Positions 61,186 to 64,000 of a stretch of 64,000 bases of DNA are shown piece by piece. Source of the DNA: Paragemmobacter amnigenus (lineage in GTDB: Bacteria; Pseudomonadota; Alphaproteobacteria; Rhodobacterales; Rhodobacteraceae); the NCBI RefSeq assembly GCF_009908265.2, contig NZ_JAAATX020000015.1:41224-105223 (forward strand), written 5' to 3'. How positions within the stretch are numbered: the first letter of the stretch is position 1; each line of letters opens with the position of its first letter. The translations under genes were made by a program, and so were the position numbers. The notes under the pieces were generated by a model. It did no database searches. It was not told the origin of the DNA and saw only the letters and a program-made list of their open reading frames with translations.

Positions 61186-62841
61186 ATGGCCAGCTATCAA
61201 TACGTCTACCACATGGATGGCGTCTCCAAGACCTATCCCGGCGGCAAGAAGGTTTTCGAAAACATCCGCCTCAACTTCCTGCCCGGCGTGAAGATCGGCG
61301 TCGTGGGCGTCAATGGCGCGGGCAAATCCACCCTGCTGCGCGTCATGGCCGGCTGGGACAAGGATTTCCAGGGCGAGGCATGGGCCGCCAAGGGCGCCAA
61401 GGTGGGCTACCTTCCGCAGGAACCGCAACTCGACCCGAACCTCACCGTGCGCGAAAACGTCAAGCTCGGCGTGGCGGAGAAGCAGGCGAAACTCGACCGC
61501 TACAACGAACTCGCCATGAACTATTCGGACGAGACGGCGGAAGAAATGGCCCAGCTTCAGGACCAGATCGACGCCGAAAACCTCTGGGATCTCGACAGCC
61601 AGATCGACGTCGCGATGGAGGCGCTGCGCTGCCCCCCCGATGACGCGAATGTGGAAACCCTCTCGGGCGGCGAACGCCGCCGCGTGGCGCTGTGCAAACT
61701 CCTGCTCGAGGCGCCCGACATGCTGCTCCTCGACGAACCCACGAACCACCTCGACGCCGAAACGATCGCATGGCTGCAAAAGCACCTGATCGAATACAAG
61801 GGCACGATCCTGACGGTCACCCACGACCGCTACTTCCTCGACGACATCACGACCTGGATCCTCGAGCTTGAACGCGGCAAGGGCATCCCGCACGAGGGCA
61901 ACTATTCCTCGTGGCTCGACGCCAAGGCCAAGCGGCTGGCGCAAGAGGCGCGCGAGGACAAGGCCAAGCAGAAGGTCCTCGAAAAGGAACTCGAATGGAT
62001 CCGCGCGGGCGCCAAGGCCCGTCAGGCCAAATCCAAGGCCCGTATCCAGGCCTATGAAAAGATGGCGGACGAGTCGGTCAAGGAATTGGTCGGCAAGGCC
62101 CAGATCATCATCCCGCACGGCCCCCGCCTCGGCTCCAAGGTCATCGAATTCGAAAACGTCTCCAAGGCGCTGGGGGACAAGCAGCTGATCGAGAACCTCT
62201 CCTTCTCGCTGCCCCCGGGCGGCATCATCGGCGTGATCGGCCCCAACGGCGCGGGCAAATCCACGCTGATGAAGATGATCACCGGTCAGGAAAAGCCCGA
62301 CAGCGGCACCATCACGCTGGGTGACACCGTGCAGTTGTCCTATGTCGACCAGTCGCGCGACGCGCTCGACCCCAACAAGAACGTCTGGGAGGAAATCACA
62401 GACGCGCTCGACATCGTCCAGCTGGGCGATGCCGAAGTGAACAGCCGCGCCTATTGCTCCTCCTTCAACTTCAAGGGATCGGACCAGCAGAAAAAGGTCG
62501 GCATCCTCTCGGGCGGGGAACGTAACCGCGTCCACATGGCCAAACTGCTGAAATCCGGCGGCAACGTCCTGCTGCTCGACGAACCGACCAACGACCTCGA
62601 CGTCGAAACCCTTCAGGCCCTCGAAGCCGCGATCGAGGAATTCGCGGGCTGCGCGGTCATCATCTCGCACGACCGCTTTTTCCTCGACCGCCTCTGCACC
62701 CACATCCTCGCCTTCGAAGGCGACGCCCATGTGGAATTCTTCGAAGGCAACTTCGACGCCTACGAACAGGACAAGATCCGCCGCCTCGGCCCGGATTCCG
62801 TCGAACCGAAGCGCGTGAAGTACAAGAAGTTCACGCGCTGA
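61186..62841 (+). CDS. ettA: Energy-dependent translational throttle protein EttA (ABC-F)
   Basis: This 551-residue ABC-F protein has Walker [10 protein letters not shown] (41-49), signature LSGGERRR and DEPTNHLD in the first domain. A charged P-site-tRNA-interaction linker (about 240-300, [18 protein letters not shown]) follows, then a second domain with [16 protein letters not shown] and DEPTNDLD. It binds the ribosomal E site and slows initiation when ADP is high. AGGAGCGG precedes ATG 61186. A strong terminator follows. Confidence 0.93.
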   Translation: MASYQYVYHMDGVSKTYPGGKKVFENIRLNFLPGVKIGVVGVNGAGKSTLLRVMAGWDKDFQGEAWAAKGAKVGYLPQEPQLDPNLTVRENVKLGVAEKQAKLDRYNELAMNYSDETAEEMAQLQDQIDAENLWDLDSQIDVAMEALRCPPDDANVETLSGGERRRVALCKLLLEAPDMLLLDEPTNHLDAETIAWLQKHLIEYKGTILTVTHDRYFLDDITTWILELERGKGIPHEGNYSSWLDAKAKRLAQEAREDKAKQKVLEKELEWIRAGAKARQAKSKARIQAYEKMADESVKELVGKAQIIIPHGPRLGSKVIEFENVSKALGDKQLIENLSFSLPPGGIIGVIGPNGAGKSTLMKMITGQEKPDSGTITLGDTVQLSYVDQSRDALDPNKNVWEEITDALDIVQLGDAEVNSRAYCSSFNFKGSDQQKKVGILSGGERNRVHMAKLLKSGGNVLLLDEPTNDLDVETLQALEAAIEEFAGCAVIISHDRFFLDRLCTHILAFEGDAHVEFFEGNFDAYEQDKIRRLGPDSVEPKRVKYKKFTR

Positions 62842-62868
62842 ACGACCTTCCCCGTCCCCACTGTCCAA

Positions 62869-62893
62869 GGGCGCCCCACGGGCGCCCTTTTCT
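62869..62893 (+). terminator. Rho-independent terminator of ettA
   Basis: A perfect stem GGGCGCCC/GGGCGCCC (self-complementary arms) with loop CAC is followed directly by TTTTCT. It lies 28 nt after the ettA stop codon and is the only classical intrinsic terminator seen in this window. Confidence 0.9.
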
Positions 62894-63179
62894 GATTCGC
62901 GCGCCTGCAACCGCAGGGAAAATGCTGCCTATTTTTTAGGCAAATCCGCAGCCACGATCTGCGTAACTGTTTCCCGTTATTAACTAAAGTTACGGATACC
63001 GTGCAGTGCGAATGATTTGCACAACCGCCGGTAACACTTCTCGCCACCGGCGGGTGCGAAAATCCTTACCTATCCGAAAGTATGTTTGACATTCTTTCGA
63101 ACAAGGCAGATCACCGCTTGTATGTAGCATTGCCACCTTTCGGCCATGTTTTTGTCACGATTTTGCACGGGAGCCGGAA
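62894..63179. other. AT-richer leader before the VCBS-repeat gene
   Basis: This gap (338 nt counting from the ettA stop) is markedly lower in GC than the rest. It contains a small stem TGCCTA/TAGGCA around an all-T loop near 62930, a CCGCCGGT/ACCGGCGG inverted repeat (63025-63053) and a GTGCA...TGCAC pair (63001-63022). A TTGACA box occurs near 63087, with no convincing -10 at 17 nt. It probably holds the regulated promoter and long leader of the surface-protein gene. Confidence 0.4.
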
Positions 63180-64000
63180 ATGGCGACGTCGACCAGCACC
63201 TCCTACCTGAACACCCCTCAGGCAGTTGATGACTTCTTCACCCTCACCGATAACGCGGGCACGAATGCCGGTCTGACCGAGACCAACCCCTTCATGACCG
63301 TCTCGGGCGATACCATCACGCTCGACGTGCTGGGCAATGACCTCGGCGGCAATGCGAAAAAGCTGGTGGACGTGGTCTTCGGCGCCGAACGCGACGTGAT
63401 CAGGGACTCCAACCTCGTCAACGACCTGCTGCGCGCCGACACGACGGCCGCCACCGGCACGGATGGCAGCGCGAATATCAGCAATGGCAGGGTGACCTTC
63501 ACCATGTCCCCGGCGCTCAAGGCCGCGATCGACGCCCTTCCGGCGGGCGAGGTCAAGATCGTCAACCTCACCTATTCGATCCAGCTCGCCAACGGCACCT
63601 TCAGCTTCGCCACGGCCGAACTGAAATTCGTGGGCGTCAACGACGCGGCCACGATCACCGGCACCAGCACCGGGTCGGTCACCGAAGACAACCCCGCCAT
63701 CGCGTCGGGCCAACTGACCGTGACCGACGGCGACACCGGACAGGCGTCCTTCGTCGTGGCCAGCAGCCTGACCACCGACTGGGGCACCTTCACCTTCAAC
63801 ACCACCACCGGCGCGTGGACCTTCACCATCGACAACGCCGCCACCCAGAAACTCGGCGCCGGCGACTTCGAGAACGTCACCCTCACCGTCACATCGCTCG
63901 ACGGCACCGCGACGCAGACCATCACCGTCACCGTGAACGGCGTGAACGACCTCGCCACGATCTCGGGCAACGATGCGGGCGAAGTGACCGAGGATGACAC
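63180..64000 (+). CDS. VCBS-repeat surface/secreted protein, 5' end
   Basis: The frame opens at ATG 63180 (SD GGGAGCCGG) and stays open to the window end, giving 273 residues of a larger protein. There is no N-terminal signal peptide. The first about 155 residues are an unrecognised beta-rich domain with VLGNDLGG, a bridge motif common in such adhesins. A VCBS repeat follows: GSVTEDNPAIASGQLTVTDGDTG, FNTTTGAWTFTIDN, then DGTATQTITVTVNGVND, with a second repeat starting (AGEVTEDD). Lack of a signal and this layout fit type I secreted adhesins. The secretion signal would be at the unseen C-terminus. Confidence 0.85.
   Translation, partial: MATSTSTSYLNTPQAVDDFFTLTDNAGTNAGLTETNPFMTVSGDTITLDVLGNDLGGNAKKLVDVVFGAERDVIRDSNLVNDLLRADTTAATGTDGSANISNGRVTFTMSPALKAAIDALPAGEVKIVNLTYSIQLANGTFSFATAELKFVGVNDAATITGTSTGSVTEDNPAIASGQLTVTDGDTGQASFVVASSLTTDWGTFTFNTTTGAWTFTIDNAATQKLGAGDFENVTLTVTSLDGTATQTITVTVNGVNDLATISGNDAGEVTEDD

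Noticed and set aside
61039..62910. Minus-strand frame extending nadD upstream to 811 residues
   Set aside because: The extension is antisense to ettA. NadD homology starts at 61038, so only the C-terminal part of the frame is a gene.

Overview
This 64 kb window is high-GC, densely packed bacterial chromosome. Gene content and style point to an alphaproteobacterium of the family Rhodobacteraceae: an RpoH-family sigma factor with a possible sigma-E promoter, the rsmI/yraN/gshB neighbourhood next to an LpoA-like lipoprotein, overlapping ATGA/TGATG gene junctions, and TAGGCT- or CATATC-like -10 elements. The genus cannot be fixed from sequence reading alone. No rRNA, tRNA, insertion sequence or CRISPR array was seen.

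Layout. (1) 1-16,022: a catabolic and uptake region that looks dedicated to quaternary-ammonium compounds. It starts with a carnitine-type acyl-CoA cassette (partial thioesterase domain, acyl-CoA dehydrogenase, ATP-grasp CoA ligase, crotonase). A GMC oxidoreductase resembling choline dehydrogenase and a choline-sulfatase follow. Next come a large CocE-type serine hydrolase and an opp/dpp-type ABC importer whose operon ends in an alkaline-phosphatase-superfamily phosphodiesterase. (2) 16,024-22,388: an EamA exporter/aldolase/esterase operon, a cold-shock protein, small membrane proteins, a MerR regulator divergent from two hotdog thioesterases, and a NYN-domain nuclease of atypical composition. 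(3) 22,432-31,006: a MATE exporter, a TauE/TIGR02186 pair, and a complete nucleoside ABC importer (BMP type) ending in purine nucleoside phosphorylase. (4) 31,181-45,221: tsaB-rimI-nifU, cytochrome c peroxidase, a 41-aa small ORF, Usp, a class IV aminotransferase, an M3 peptidase, an amino-acid ABC pair without an ATPase, a membrane-anchored MoeB/ThiF, dut, coaBC, chaN and rpoH. (5) 45,290-62,841: cobU/cobC, a GST, a ComM/YifB ATPase, gshB, yraN, rsmI, an LpoA-like lipoprotein, glnD, murJ, a rhomboid-fold protein lacking catalytic residues, trpS, nadD and ettA. (6) 62,842-64,000: an AT-richer gap and the start of a VCBS-repeat surface or secreted protein that runs off the window.

The most unusual non-coding signal is a set of hairpin arrays sitting just 3' of genes. 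Stem sequences differ completely from hairpin to hairpin while loop and stem-closing bases are kept (TG-ACG-CA). Two arrays (6.3 and 34.7 kb) share the same architecture, with plus-reading hairpins, a similar spacer, then minus-reading hairpins. Looser relatives lie at 41.9, 43.2-43.4 and 48.9-49.3 kb. A second recurring intergenic motif (CTTCATCC...AAATATCC...GGGGG), coupled to a GC-rich stem-loop, occurs four times between genes, with a fifth look-alike inside a coding region.
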